Shown here piece after piece: positions 34,576-43,662 of a DNA stretch of 64,000 bases; position 1 is the first letter of the stretch; the number at the start of each line of letters is the position of its first letter. The translations under genes were made by a program, and so were the position numbers. Location: NCBI GenBank assembly GCA_017551725.1, contig JAFZKY010000021.1:1-64000 (forward strand), in the 5' to 3' direction. The notes beneath the pieces are model-generated. The model ran no database searches. It saw only the letters and a list, made by a program, of their open reading frames with translations, and was not told the DNA's origin. Source of the DNA: Bacteroidales bacterium (GTDB lineage: Bacteria; Bacteroidota; Bacteroidia; Bacteroidales; WCHB1-69).

Positions 34576-35799
34576 CTACTTACTCGCCTCCCTATAACTC
34601 AGCACCGCCCCTGTGTTGATGATGACGGCCATGACCGACAACACGATGGTTTCCCTCATCACACTCTCAAACTCGCTGCCTTTCAATATCACTTTCTTTA
34701 TCACTTCTATATAAAACGACATGGGATTGACATAGTTGATCTTGTGTGCCCATTCCGGCATTCCCTCGGTGGGGGTGAACACCCCGCTCAGCAGCACGAA
34801 CACAATGAAGAGGAACAGCACGATGAACATGGACTGCAGCTGGTTTTCCGACACGCTGGAGATGAAGAAACCCAGTCCCAGCATGACAAACAGGTAGATG
34901 GCGGTGATGCCCAGCAGGAGGGGCAGGCTACCCTGCACCGAGATGCCGAACACGAACTTCATGATGATGAGGCCGGCGCCGAACTCCGCCATGCCGAGCA
35001 GCCAGAAGGGAATCATCTTGCCTAAAAGGAACTGCCACCGGCGGATGGGTGTGACGTTCACCTGCTCAATGGTGCCGATTTCCTTTTCACGTACCAGGTT
35101 CAATGCCGTGACGTAGCAGCCAATCAGCGTTACCAGAATCACCAGGATGCCGGGCACGATGAGGTTCTTGTAGTTCATCTGTTCATTATACCAATATATA
35201 TTGGAAATGTTGATACGCACGGGTGTCTGGGGCACTACCGAGGTGGTGGGCATCACAATTGACGGGCGACGATCGTCCGAAGCGCGCGCCTTGCTCATTT
35301 CTTTCATCATCTCCTGCTGCATCATGGCCGTTGACATGCCGGTAGGGGTATGCGATGCGGCAAAATCCTGCATGTACCCGCCGATGATTTCCTGCACGTA
35401 ACCCGTGCCGATGCCCGCCTTCACACTGTTGATGGCGTTGGCTGTGACTGCAATCTGCGTGGATTCGTTTTTATACAGGGCCTCTTCAAAATGGCTCGGA
35501 AACTCGACCAACAGGTCAATCTTGTCGTGCTTCATCTTCTCATCCGCCTCTTTCTTACTGGTTAACAAACCTTTGGAAACAAAAATATTGGATGAGTTGA
35601 AACTGTGGATGATGTCTTTGGAAATCTGCGAGCGGTCGTTGTCGATGAAGGCGATATTCAGTACCTTGATCTCATAGTCGGCGCAGAAGGGGAAGATCAT
35701 GAACTCCACCATGGGCGCCACCACCAGGATGCTCAGCAGCAGGGGATTTCGGAACACCTGTAGAAACTCTTTCTTTATCAGTATCAATATCGTCCGCAT
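34576..35799 (-). CDS. ABC-2 type efflux permease (YbhR/YbhS-like), second
   Basis: The 407-residue inner-membrane protein has one N-terminal helix (about 20-38), a large periplasmic loop (to about 215) and five C-terminal helices. NLVREKEIGTIEQVNVTPIR is the conserved ABC-2 cytoplasmic motif. It is the last gene of the operon and follows the first permease after 2 bases. The two permeases probably form a heterodimer that pumps a drug or hydrophobic compound across the inner membrane. The substrate is unknown. Confidence 0.88.
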   Translation of the reverse strand: MRTILILIKKEFLQVFRNPLLLSILVVAPMVEFMIFPFCADYEIKVLNIAFIDNDRSQISKDIIHSFNSSNIFVSKGLLTSKKEADEKMKHDKIDLLVEFPSHFEEALYKNESTQIAVTANAINSVKAGIGTGYVQEIIGGYMQDFAASHTPTGMSTAMMQQEMMKEMSKARASDDRRPSIVMPTTSVVPQTPVRINISNIYWYNEQMNYKNLIVPGILVILVTLIGCYVTALNLVREKEIGTIEQVNVTPIRRWQFLLGKMIPFWLLGMAEFGAGLIIMKFVFGISVQGSLPLLLGITAIYLFVMLGLGFFISSVSENQLQSMFIVLFLFIVFVLLSGVFTPTEGMPEWAHKINYVNPMSFYIEVIKKVILKGSEFESVMRETIVLSVMAVIINTGAVLSYREASK

Positions 35800-35801
35800 A
35801 G

Positions 35802-36908
35802 CTAATTCCGTTTATCCAATCGTGAAATACTGAATATAATGAAGACCACCGCCATCCCAAACAATATTGCCAGATATAGCCAGATGTCGAAGAATCCGGA
35901 CCCTTTGATCATCACATCCTTGATGGCCATGATGAACCATTTGGCCGGGAAGATGTTGGCCAGCACCTGGAACACCATCGGCATGCTGTTCAGCGGGAAC
36001 AGGAAGCCCGACAGGAGCACCGTGGGGAGGAACAGCCCCATCATGGTGATCATCATGGCGTCCACCTGCGTGCGGCTGATGGAGGAGATGAGCATACCGA
36101 ACGAGGCCGCCGTGAGCATGAAGATGATGCAGAGGAACAACAACATCAGCAGACTGCCGTTGATCGGCATCTTGAACACTGTGACGCTGATGACCAGAAT
36201 CGCAATCGTACTGATGAAGGAGATAATCATATAGGGAATAACCTTGCCTATGATGATATACAGTTTTTTCACCGGTGTGATCAGCAACATGCGCATGGTG
36301 CCCGTCTCCTTTTCACGGGCTAGCGTGATGGAACTCAAAAGGGCCGTCACCAGCACCATAATCAGCGTGATGATGCCCGGCACGAACATATAGACGCTGT
36401 TCGATTCAGGATTGTACAGCATCTTCACCGTGATGTCGAACGAGGAGGTGCTCTTGGTGATCTGGTCGTTGTAGTCGGATGCATACCCCTGCACCACCGC
36501 CCGTACGTAGTTGTTCAGGATCGAGGCCACGTTCAGGTCCGACACGTCGTTGATGACCTGCAAGGTGACGGTGCTCTCCTTGGAGAGCGATTCCTCGAAG
36601 TTGGGCGGTATTATCAAGGCCAGTTTTATATCCTTGTTTTTAAAATCATTGTCAATCTCCAACTCGTTGTTGGGATAGGAGACGACTTGGAAATAGCCGG
36701 AGGCGGACAGCCGGTCAACCAGAGCTTTGGACTGAGTGTCCATCGATTGGTCCAGGACGGAGATTTTCGCGTTGCGGATGTCGGTGCTGATGGTGAAACC
36801 GAAGAGGAGTACCAGGGCGATGGGCATGGCCAGCACCAGCGACAGCGTGATGGTGTCGCGGATGATGTGGATGAACTCCTTCTTCAATATCATTCTCAAC
36901 TCTTTCAT
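35802..36908 (-). CDS. ABC-2 type efflux permease (YbhR/YbhS-like), first
   Basis: The 368-residue permease is built like its neighbour: one N-terminal helix (LSLVLAMPIALVLLFGFTIS), a periplasmic domain to about 170, and five helices. ITLAREKETGTMRMLLITPV is the ABC-2 motif. It is 8 bases downstream of an ATPase gene and is paired with the following permease. Sequence similarity between the two permeases is low but the layout is the same. Confidence 0.88.
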   Translation of the reverse strand: MKELRMILKKEFIHIIRDTITLSLVLAMPIALVLLFGFTISTDIRNAKISVLDQSMDTQSKALVDRLSASGYFQVVSYPNNELEIDNDFKNKDIKLALIIPPNFEESLSKESTVTLQVINDVSDLNVASILNNYVRAVVQGYASDYNDQITKSTSSFDITVKMLYNPESNSVYMFVPGIITLIMVLVTALLSSITLAREKETGTMRMLLITPVKKLYIIIGKVIPYMIISFISTIAILVISVTVFKMPINGSLLMLLFLCIIFMLTAASFGMLISSISRTQVDAMMITMMGLFLPTVLLSGFLFPLNSMPMVFQVLANIFPAKWFIMAIKDVMIKGSGFFDIWLYLAILFGMAVVFIIFSISRLDKRN

Positions 36909-36916
36909 ATCCGGCC

Positions 36917-37636
36917 CTATCGTTTAACAAATTTCACAAACACATCGTTGATGGTGTCCACTCCCATCTGCTGCTTCAACTCTCCGGGTGTGCCGATGAG
37001 CTTGATTTGCCCTTCTGCCATGATGGAGATGCGGTTGCAATACTCCGCCTCGTCCATATAGTGGGTGGTCACCAGGATGGTGACGCCCTTGGACGCTGCA
37101 AGGTAAATCAGTTTCCAGAACTCGCGGCGCACGATGGGATCCACGCCGGAGGTGGGTTCGTCCAAAAAGACAATCTTCGGGCGATGGAGGATGGCAGTGG
37201 CGAAGGCCAGCTTCTGCTTCCAACCGAGGGGGATGGAATCCACCAGTGTGTTGGCCTGCTTCTCCATGTCCAACTCGCGCAAACTGTCCATAATGCGCTC
37301 TTTCAGCTCTTTGCGTGGAATCTTGTAGATAGTCCCGAACAGCTGCATGTTCTCAAACACCGTGAGATCCCCGTATAGCGAAAACTTCTGGCTCATATAG
37401 CCGATGTTGCGCTTGATGAGTTTCGATTGCGTGCGTATGTCGTAACCGGCAATCATCGCCGTGCCCGATGTGGGCAGCAGCAAGCCGCTCATCATCTTGA
37501 TGGCCGTGGTCTTGCCCGCCCCGTTGGCCCCCAGGAAGCCGAAAATCTCCCCTTCCCGCACCTCGAAACAGATGTGGTCAACAGCGGTGAAATCACCGAA
37601 TTGCTTGGTCAGTTGGTTGGCTTCTATGCTGTACAT
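36917..37636 (-). CDS. ABC transporter ATPase with degenerate signature motif
   Basis: The 239-residue protein has Walker A GANGAGKTTAIKMMSG, Walker B IVFLDEPTSGVDP and the switch His in VTTHYMDEAEYC. The usual LSGG signature is replaced by PLGWKQKLAFA, as in the second nucleotide-binding half of YbhF. It should form an asymmetric pair with the ATPase encoded at 37751-38671, which keeps LSGG. The gene is 114 bases from the previous one, the gap being filled with short repeats. Confidence 0.9.
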   Translation of the reverse strand: MYSIEANQLTKQFGDFTAVDHICFEVREGEIFGFLGANGAGKTTAIKMMSGLLLPTSGTAMIAGYDIRTQSKLIKRNIGYMSQKFSLYGDLTVFENMQLFGTIYKIPRKELKERIMDSLRELDMEKQANTLVDSIPLGWKQKLAFATAILHRPKIVFLDEPTSGVDPIVRREFWKLIYLAASKGVTILVTTHYMDEAEYCNRISIMAEGQIKLIGTPGELKQQMGVDTINDVFVKFVKR

Positions 37637-37640
37637 GCCG

Positions 37641-37758
37641 GGTTAGTAGTCAGGGGTCAGTAGTCAGGGGTTAGGGGTCAGTATTTAGTGATTAGTAGTT
37701 GTTGTTTTAATATTTCTAACTATTAATTGTAAACTATTAATTGTTAATTGTTAATTGT
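37641..37758. repeat. Short tandem and AT-rich repeats between the two ATPase genes
   Basis: 37645-37684 holds repeated units of the type AGTAGTCAGGGGT(C/T). 37717-37758 holds several TTAATTGT units. The segment interrupts an otherwise tight operon, and the last unit forms the end of the upstream ATPase gene. Confidence 0.6.
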
Positions 37759-38671
37759 TTCTTTGCACTATCTCAATAAAGCAGTCCTCCACAGAGGGTT
37801 GGATGGCTTGGATTTCGCCGTGCGACTGGTTGTGTTCCGCCAGAAACTGTTTGAAAGCGGGCATGGCGGTGTCCATATCTTCGTAGAAAGCAATGTGGCA
37901 GTGTTCCCCGTATGGGTAGTAGTTGCAATCAAGCGGGCACTTCTCCAGCACCTGCATCAGGGAGAAGATGTCATCGCTCTGGAAGGTGTATAGTTTACCT
38001 TTGAATTGGTCAATGATGGTTTGTGGCGGATTTACGCCTATGATTTTTCCGTTCTGTATCAGGGCGATGCGGTCGCAGCGGGTGGCCTCGTCCATATAGG
38101 GCGTGGACACCATGACGGTTATATTCTGGCTGCGGATGGATTTGAGAATGTCCCAGAACTCCTTGCGGGATACAGGATCCACGCCCGTCGTGGGCTCGTC
38201 GAGGAAGAGGACGCGTGGACGGTGGATGAGGGCGCAGCAGAGGGCCAGTTTCTGCTTCATGCCACCGGACAACTTGCCCGCCTTGCGGTCCTTGAACGGG
38301 GAAATCTGCTTCCAAATGGGCTCGATGAGTGCCATGTTCTCCTCAATGCTGCTCTTGTACATCACCGCGAAGAAATCCAGGTTCTCCTGCACGCTGAGGT
38401 CGGGGTAGAGCGAGAAGGTGCCGGGTAAGTAGCCGATAACCTGACGCACGGACTTGTAGTCGCGGATGACATCCATCCCGAAGAGGCTGATTTCGCCCCC
38501 GTCGGGAAGCAGCAGGGTGGTGAGAATGTTGAACAATGAGGACTTGCCCGCACCGTCAGGGCCTACCAGACCGAAGACCTCACCCTCCTCCACCTCAAGG
38601 GTGATATCCTTGAGGGCGGCGGTCTTGCCGTCGTATGTCTTGTTGACTCCGCGAATGTTGATGGCGCTCAC
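37751..38671 (-). CDS. ABC transporter ATPase (first half of a YbhF-like pair)
   Basis: The 306-residue ATPase has Walker A GPDGAGKSSLFNIL, signature LSGGMKQKLALC and Walker B VLFLDEPTTGVDP. It then has about 90 C-terminal residues (from KLYTFQSDDIFSLM) as in DrrA/CcmA-type ATPases. In E. coli YbhF the two ATPase halves are one chain; here they are two genes. It follows the HlyD-like adaptor gene by 39 bases. Confidence 0.9.
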   Translation of the reverse strand: MSAINIRGVNKTYDGKTAALKDITLEVEEGEVFGLVGPDGAGKSSLFNILTTLLLPDGGEISLFGMDVIRDYKSVRQVIGYLPGTFSLYPDLSVQENLDFFAVMYKSSIEENMALIEPIWKQISPFKDRKAGKLSGGMKQKLALCCALIHRPRVLFLDEPTTGVDPVSRKEFWDILKSIRSQNITVMVSTPYMDEATRCDRIALIQNGKIIGVNPPQTIIDQFKGKLYTFQSDDIFSLMQVLEKCPLDCNYYPYGEHCHIAFYEDMDTAMPAFKQFLAEHNQSHGEIQAIQPSVEDCFIEIVQRNN

Positions 38672-38710
38672 TGGTTGTTGAATTGTTTAATTGTTGAATG
38701 GTTGGATTGT

Positions 38711-39649
38711 TTATTTGAAAACCACGTCGCCGGGCATGCCGATTTTGGCGGAGCCGTCATTCTTGAAACTGACCTTCACCGCATACACGAGGTTGACGCG
38801 CTCGTTCTTGGTCTGGATCATCTTGGGGGTGAATTCCGCTTTGGGTGAAATCCAGGTCACCGTGCCGTCCAGCTTGATTGCCTTGCCGTCCTTGTTGTCC
38901 AGACGGACGATGGCCTTTTGCCCTAATTTTACAGATGCCAGCGCATCCTCCGTGATATAGACTTTGATGAACATGTTGGTCAGGTCGGCCATCTTGAACA
39001 GCGGTTTGCCCTGGTAGGCCAACTCGTTCTCCTCGATGTATTTGTTGATGATGGTGCCCGTGATGGGGGCTTTGATCTTGCAACTCTCCATCACATGGCG
39101 CAGCTGTTGCAGCTGGAAGCGCATGGCCTCAACCTCCTCCAGCAACGACTGGTCTTGGGTGGAGAGTGTGGAGCGGGTGGCGGCCATCTGGCTCTTGGTG
39201 ATGTTGATTTCGGCTTGGATGTCATCCATCTGCTTGGTGGAGGCGGCGTTGGCCTCGATGAGGTTGTGTACGCGCTGCTTCTCCTTGTTGAGGGTGGCCA
39301 GTTTGTCTTCTAGCACCTTGATTTGGGAAGTGGCGTTCGGGCGGCGGGCCAGCACGGCATTGATGGAGGCTTCCAATTGCTTGATTTGCAGATAGGTCTG
39401 CATGGTGTCAATGCAGCCCAGCGTTTGGCCGGCCTCATACGCCTGTCCTTCCTCTATGTTGAAGGTCAGCATCTTGCCATTGCTTTCCGAGGAAACGGTG
39501 ATTTCCGTCGCCTCGCAAACGCCGTAGGCATCGGCGTCGCCCTTGTTCTTTTTGCAACTCGTTCCTGACAATAGCAAACCGGCGAGCAGCACGAGGATGC
39601 CCAATTTCAACGATTTTGGCGCGAAGCCTGTTCCTTGTATTATGTTCAT
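38711..39649 (-). CDS. HlyD-family membrane-fusion adaptor (YbhG-like), probable lipoprotein
   Basis: The 312-residue protein has an N-terminal hydrophobic stretch ending in LLSGTSCKK, a lipobox-like site with Cys about 32. A split biotinyl-lipoyl domain flanks a long coiled coil (about 85-185, MQTYLQIKQLEASINAVL; MDDIQAEINITKSQMAATRS). Beta-barrel segments follow (IKAPITGTIINKYIEENELA). It bridges the inner-membrane ABC pump to an outer-membrane TolC-type channel, which is not in this window. It is the first gene of the five-gene efflux operon. Confidence 0.9.
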   Translation of the reverse strand: MNIIQGTGFAPKSLKLGILVLLAGLLLSGTSCKKNKGDADAYGVCEATEITVSSESNGKMLTFNIEEGQAYEAGQTLGCIDTMQTYLQIKQLEASINAVLARRPNATSQIKVLEDKLATLNKEKQRVHNLIEANAASTKQMDDIQAEINITKSQMAATRSTLSTQDQSLLEEVEAMRFQLQQLRHVMESCKIKAPITGTIINKYIEENELAYQGKPLFKMADLTNMFIKVYITEDALASVKLGQKAIVRLDNKDGKAIKLDGTVTWISPKAEFTPKMIQTKNERVNLVYAVKVSFKNDGSAKIGMPGDVVFK

Positions 39650-39699
39650 CGTTTGTAAAATTTATTCAATACTTTAATTCACAACACTTTGAAAAAAGC

Positions 39700-39707
39700 C
39701 AAAGATA
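39700..39707 (-). promoter_or_regulatory. -7 box (TATCTTTG) for the efflux operon
   Basis: The minus strand reads TATCTTTG, 50 bases before the adaptor ATG. A second match (TACCTTTG, 39724-39731) lies further upstream, so there may be two start sites. Confidence 0.5.
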
Positions 39708-39821
39708 CTCATTATAAGAGTGGCAAAGGTATATTTTTTTTTGATATAAACAAAACATTGTTGATAGAATACTCTGGGTAATATTTGCCATCAGATGTTT
39801 CGGGATTTGCAAATTTAATTG

Positions 39822-39829
39822 TATCTTTG
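39822..39829 (+). promoter_or_regulatory. -7 box (TATCTTTG) for dnaX
   Basis: This perfect TAnnTTTG match lies 18 bases before the ATG at 39848. It shows that the open frame further upstream is not translated and fixes the start at 39848 or 39857. Confidence 0.62.
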
Positions 39830-39847
39830 CCGCTCATAAAGATAAGA

Positions 39848-40981
39848 ATGGCTACTATGGATAATTTTATTGTTTCCGCCCGAAAATACCGTCCCACCAC
39901 CTTCCATTCCGTGGTGGGACAGGAGTCCATCACCACCACCTTGAAGAACGCCATCCGGACCGGCAAGGTTGCGCAGGCATTCCTGTTCTGCGGTCCGCGA
40001 GGCGTGGGCAAGACCACGTGCGCGCGCATCTTCGCCAAGGCGCTCAACTGCGAGCACCTGACGGAGGACTGCGAACCCTGCAACACGTGTGATTCCTGCC
40101 GCGCCTTCAACGATTCGGCCTCCTTCAACGTGTTTGAGCTGGACGCGGCTTCCAACAACTCGGTGGAGGATATGCGTTCGCTGGTGGAACGGGTGCGCAT
40201 ACCGCCGCAAGGAGCCAAGTACAAGGTCTATATCATCGATGAGGTCCACATGCTGTCCGGTTCGGCTTTCAATGCCTTCCTCAAAACGCTGGAGGAGCCG
40301 CCCGCGTATGCCAAGTTCATCATGGCCACCACGGAGAAGCACAAGATTATCCCTACCATCCTGTCGCGCTGCCAGGTGTATGATTTCAAGAGGATTACGG
40401 AGAACGACATCCGCAAACACCTTCAATACGTGGCCGAGCAGGAAGGTGTGACGGTGGAGGAGGAGGCGCTGCGTGTCATGGCTACCAAGGCCGACGGCGC
40501 CCTGCGCGACGCCCTCTCCATCTTCGACCAGATTGTCAGCTTCACCGGCAAGAACATCACCTACCGGCAGACCGTCGAGAACCTTAACGTCCTCGACATC
40601 GACTACTATTTCCGGGTGACGGATTTCCTGTTCAGCGAGGATGTCTCCTCGGCGCTGCTGCTGCTGGACGAGATCATCGCCAAGGGCTTCGACCCGCAGA
40701 ATTTCATCGCCGGCATGGCTTCCCATTTCCGCAACCTGCTGATGGCCCAGAATCCTGCCACGGTGACTCTGCTGGAAACTTCGGATAGTATCAAACAGCA
40801 GCTCCTACAACAGTCGCAGAAAGGAGACAGGGCCTTGCTTGTCAGGGCGTTGGAGTTGGCCAACCAGTGCGACTTCAACTACAAGATGTCCAACAACAAG
40901 CGACTATCGGTGGAGTTGTGCCTGATGCAGATAAACGCCAATTACGTCTATAAAAAGGCGAGGCAATCGCAGGAGCGCTAA
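39848..40981 (+). CDS. dnaX: DNA polymerase III gamma/tau subunit, N-terminal (ATPase and lid) part
   Basis: The 377-residue clamp-loader subunit has FIVSARKYRPTTFHSVVGQ, Walker A GPRGVGKTTCARIF, four zinc cysteines (C-x8-C-x2-C-x2-C, starting NCEHLTEDCEPCNTCDSC), Walker B IIDEVHMLS and sensor 1 TTEKHKIIPTILSRCQ. Domain III follows and ends at ELCLMQINANY. The frame then stops at TAA 40979-40981, right after AAAAAGG. The expected tau tail continues in another frame at 41028-41654. ATG 39857 (giving MDNFIVSARKYRP) is an equally good start. See the entry for the second part. Confidence 0.88.
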   Translation: MATMDNFIVSARKYRPTTFHSVVGQESITTTLKNAIRTGKVAQAFLFCGPRGVGKTTCARIFAKALNCEHLTEDCEPCNTCDSCRAFNDSASFNVFELDAASNNSVEDMRSLVERVRIPPQGAKYKVYIIDEVHMLSGSAFNAFLKTLEEPPAYAKFIMATTEKHKIIPTILSRCQVYDFKRITENDIRKHLQYVAEQEGVTVEEEALRVMATKADGALRDALSIFDQIVSFTGKNITYRQTVENLNVLDIDYYFRVTDFLFSEDVSSALLLLDEIIAKGFDPQNFIAGMASHFRNLLMAQNPATVTLLETSDSIKQQLLQQSQKGDRALLVRALELANQCDFNYKMSNNKRLSVELCLMQINANYVYKKARQSQER

Positions 40982-41027
40982 AAATCCAGGAGACGGTGCG
41001 GAGGCCGTCAGTGCAGATGAAACCAAG

Positions 41028-41654
41028 ATGGTTACATACTCCACAACCCCGCAGATTTCAACGAAATCATTTCTTAATCCGGGCACGCCGCCCATTCCGG
41101 AGCTGCCTTCCATCCGGGGGGTGATGGGTGGTGCACGCGTTGCGCCGCCGGAAAGCGAGGTACCAGTGCCATCCGCTGGCCCTGCCACGGCTCCGACGGT
41201 CCCGGAACCCCTTCCCGTAGAAGAGAATATTGCCCCTGCAGTCGAGACTCCGACGGTTGAAACCCCGGTCACGGAGACGGTTGCCACAGAAGAGGCTGTC
41301 GTAGAAGATTTTGCCACCTGCTGGCACCAGCTGTTCTCGGAACTCTTTGGCAACAACTTCCTCATCTACTATAGCATGAAAGATGAAACGCCCGAGTATC
41401 AGGACGACATCATCCGCATCACGGTGAAGAACGATATCCAAAAGGAGGAGTTCGACAGCCGCCGGAAGTCCATCCTCGAATACTGGCGCAACCATTTCAA
41501 GCTGAATGTGGACGATTTGGAGATTTTCGTGGATGAACAAAAGGCGGAGAAAAAGGTCATCATCAACGCCGAGGACAAGTTGAACAATATGATGGAGCAG
41601 AATCCGCAATTGAAAGATTTTTTAGGCATTTTACAATTTAGAATAAAAGACTGA
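41028..41654 (+). CDS. DnaX tau-like C-terminal part, in a shifted frame
   Basis: The 208 residues begin with a Pro/Val/Glu-rich linker (1-95). A compact domain follows (about 95-208, CWHQLFSELFGNNFLIYYSM; NAEDKLNNMMEQNPQLKDFL). This matches the C-terminal domain that ends DnaX in Bacteroidota, with a linker typical of tau. This frame is open upstream through 40980 without a stop and is offset by +1 relative to dnaX. Explanations are a real frameshift, programmed or transcriptional slippage near the A5 runs at 40952-40956 or 40980-40984, separate initiation at this ATG, or a base-call error. Confidence 0.7.
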   Translation: MVTYSTTPQISTKSFLNPGTPPIPELPSIRGVMGGARVAPPESEVPVPSAGPATAPTVPEPLPVEENIAPAVETPTVETPVTETVATEEAVVEDFATCWHQLFSELFGNNFLIYYSMKDETPEYQDDIIRITVKNDIQKEEFDSRRKSILEYWRNHFKLNVDDLEIFVDEQKAEKKVIINAEDKLNNMMEQNPQLKDFLGILQFRIKD

Positions 41655-41657
41655 CGT

Positions 41658-43544
41658 ATGAAAAGAATACTACTTATCGCTTTTTTGGGGCTGATCAGCA
41701 TCCAACTTTACAGCCAGGTTTGGCTGAACCGCTCCGTCGTTGACGGTCGTGTGGACAGTGTATGGAGCGGCTATGGTCTCCCGCAGGGCTTCAACGGAGA
41801 TGGGGTGATCATCGGTGTCACGGACTGGGGCTTCGACTACACTCATCCTGTCTTTTACGACACCAACATGATCCGCTATCGTGTGCTGCGTGCGTGGGAC
41901 CAGTTCAAGACCAGTGGTCCTGCGCCTGACGGGTATGACTATGGCACAGAATACATCGGGCCCGAGGCGTTGCTTACCGCCCACTGTGACACCTTCAACG
42001 CCTACAGCTACGGCTACCACGGCACGCACTGTGCCTCCATCGCCGCTGGCGGCGGTGCCGGCTCCAAATACCGAGGTGTGGCGCACGAGGCTAATTTGCT
42101 CTTCTGCTCCTTCTACCTGGAAGACCCGCATTACGTGATCGATGCCTGGCGCTGGATGTACAATGTGGCCCAGCAGGAGGGTAAGCGGCTTGTCATCAGC
42201 ATGAGCTGGGGCGTCTATTATATGGACAATATGGATGGCACGGGCATGGTGGCCGATGAAATCCGCCGCCTCACCGACTTGGGTGTCCTGTTCGTCACCT
42301 CCGCTGGCAATAACGGCGATTCCCCTTTCCATATCAAGCACCTTTTTGACCAACCGGGTGACACTATTCATAGCCAGTTTCTGTTCCCCTACAATAACGG
42401 GTACCTATGGGGTTCCTCCATTACCATGATGAACTCCGCCAATAGCCCGTTTGCCTTTTCCTTCACGGTGATGAACAGTAGCCTTCAGCCCGTGGCCGAG
42501 ATTCCGTTCATCAACACCGCCGGCAACGATGGGTACGTGGACACGTTCTTGGTGGTGGGCAACGACACCATCGTCTATAACTACGACATCCAATCCTGCA
42601 ACAGTTACAACCAGTCGCCTATCGTGCGCTTGCGTGTTATGAAAAATTCCAATTACAGGTTTGCGCTGGCTGCGACGGCGGATACGGGCACTTTCCATGC
42701 TTGGAATGTGGCTGAACTCACCAAGGCGTACGGCAACTGGGGTGGTGATTTTGTGAAACCGGAGGCTTATCCGGATTGGCTGGCCGGCGATATTGAATAC
42801 GGCATCAGCACTCCTGGCAACGTGGACGAGGTGATTACTGTGGCCGCCCACAATGCCCGTGTCAAGACTTCTATCGGTGTATGGTCTGGTGGCGCACTGG
42901 CTGACTTCTCCAGTTCCGGCCCCTGTTTCCATGATGTGATGAAACCAGACTTGTCGGCACCGGGGCAGAACGTCGTTTCCGCCATTTCCTCCTACACCAA
43001 CACATTCTCAGGAAACTATTCCAGGACTTTCACTTTTAACGGCAGGACATACCATTTTGCTGCCTTGTCGGGTACGTCTATGTCATGTCCCTTTGTGGCC
43101 GGTGTGGCTGCGCTTATGCTGCAGGCCAATCCCTATCTCTCACCAGGTCAGATACAGGACATCCTTAACGAGACTGCCTACAATGACGAGTTTACCGCCG
43201 AGTTCGGTCCCATTCGTTTCGGGCACGGCAAGGTGGACGCCTATGCCGCCATCCTGAAAGCCCTCAACACGGTGGGTGTTCAGGACTATGTCTCCACGCC
43301 GGAATCTTCCTATACGCTGTTTCCAAACCCCACCTCCGATGACTATTGCTACTTGACCGTCCAGAGCGATATGCCGAGCATCCAATGCACCCTGCATGAC
43401 ATGATGGGCCGCATTCTTTATCGCGAAACCGTCACGCCGGGTGTCAACACCCTCAACCTCCACGGACTTCCCTCCGGCTGCTACATCCTCCGCCTCAATG
43501 ACGGGCAAAAGGTTACGACGAAGAAGTTGGTGAAGAACAATTAA
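41658..43544 (+). CDS. Secreted subtilisin-like (S8) serine protease with type IX sorting domain
   Basis: The 628-residue protein has a signal peptide (1-19, ending IQLYSQ). The S8 catalytic domain has Asp in GVTDWGFDYTHP (about 56), His in GYHGTHCASIAAGG (about 122) and Ser in LSGTSMSCPFVAGVAALM (about 475). The oxyanion Asn is in VTSAGNNGDS. A type A sorting domain closes the chain (TLFPNPTSDDYCYLTV ... SGCYILRLNDGQKVTTKK). It should be a cell-surface or released protease exported by the type IX system. It begins 3 bases after the dnaX tail, so read-through from the dnaX promoter is possible. Confidence 0.93.
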   Translation: MKRILLIAFLGLISIQLYSQVWLNRSVVDGRVDSVWSGYGLPQGFNGDGVIIGVTDWGFDYTHPVFYDTNMIRYRVLRAWDQFKTSGPAPDGYDYGTEYIGPEALLTAHCDTFNAYSYGYHGTHCASIAAGGGAGSKYRGVAHEANLLFCSFYLEDPHYVIDAWRWMYNVAQQEGKRLVISMSWGVYYMDNMDGTGMVADEIRRLTDLGVLFVTSAGNNGDSPFHIKHLFDQPGDTIHSQFLFPYNNGYLWGSSITMMNSANSPFAFSFTVMNSSLQPVAEIPFINTAGNDGYVDTFLVVGNDTIVYNYDIQSCNSYNQSPIVRLRVMKNSNYRFALAATADTGTFHAWNVAELTKAYGNWGGDFVKPEAYPDWLAGDIEYGISTPGNVDEVITVAAHNARVKTSIGVWSGGALADFSSSGPCFHDVMKPDLSAPGQNVVSAISSYTNTFSGNYSRTFTFNGRTYHFAALSGTSMSCPFVAGVAALMLQANPYLSPGQIQDILNETAYNDEFTAEFGPIRFGHGKVDAYAAILKALNTVGVQDYVSTPESSYTLFPNPTSDDYCYLTVQSDMPSIQCTLHDMMGRILYRETVTPGVNTLNLHGLPSGCYILRLNDGQKVTTKKLVKNN

Positions 43545-43585
43545 CAATTAATAATTAATAATTAACAGTTAATAATTAATAGATA
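43541..43585. repeat. AT-rich TTAATAATTAA-type intergenic repeat
   Basis: Copies of ATTAACAATTAATAATTAA run from the end of the protease gene into the gap before relA/spoT. They are similar in type, though in the opposite orientation, to the stretches at 34528 and 37717. Confidence 0.6.
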
Positions 43586-43662
43586 CTGTAATTTTTTCTT
43601 ACTTTCTACTTTTAATACTTTCCTACTTTTAACCTTATAAACCATACAAACCATTTACCTCC

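Noticed and set aside
40949-41028. E. coli-type -1 frameshift at the AAAAAG run of dnaX
   Set aside because: The -1 frame does not lead to the tau-like domain; the open downstream domain is in the +1 frame.
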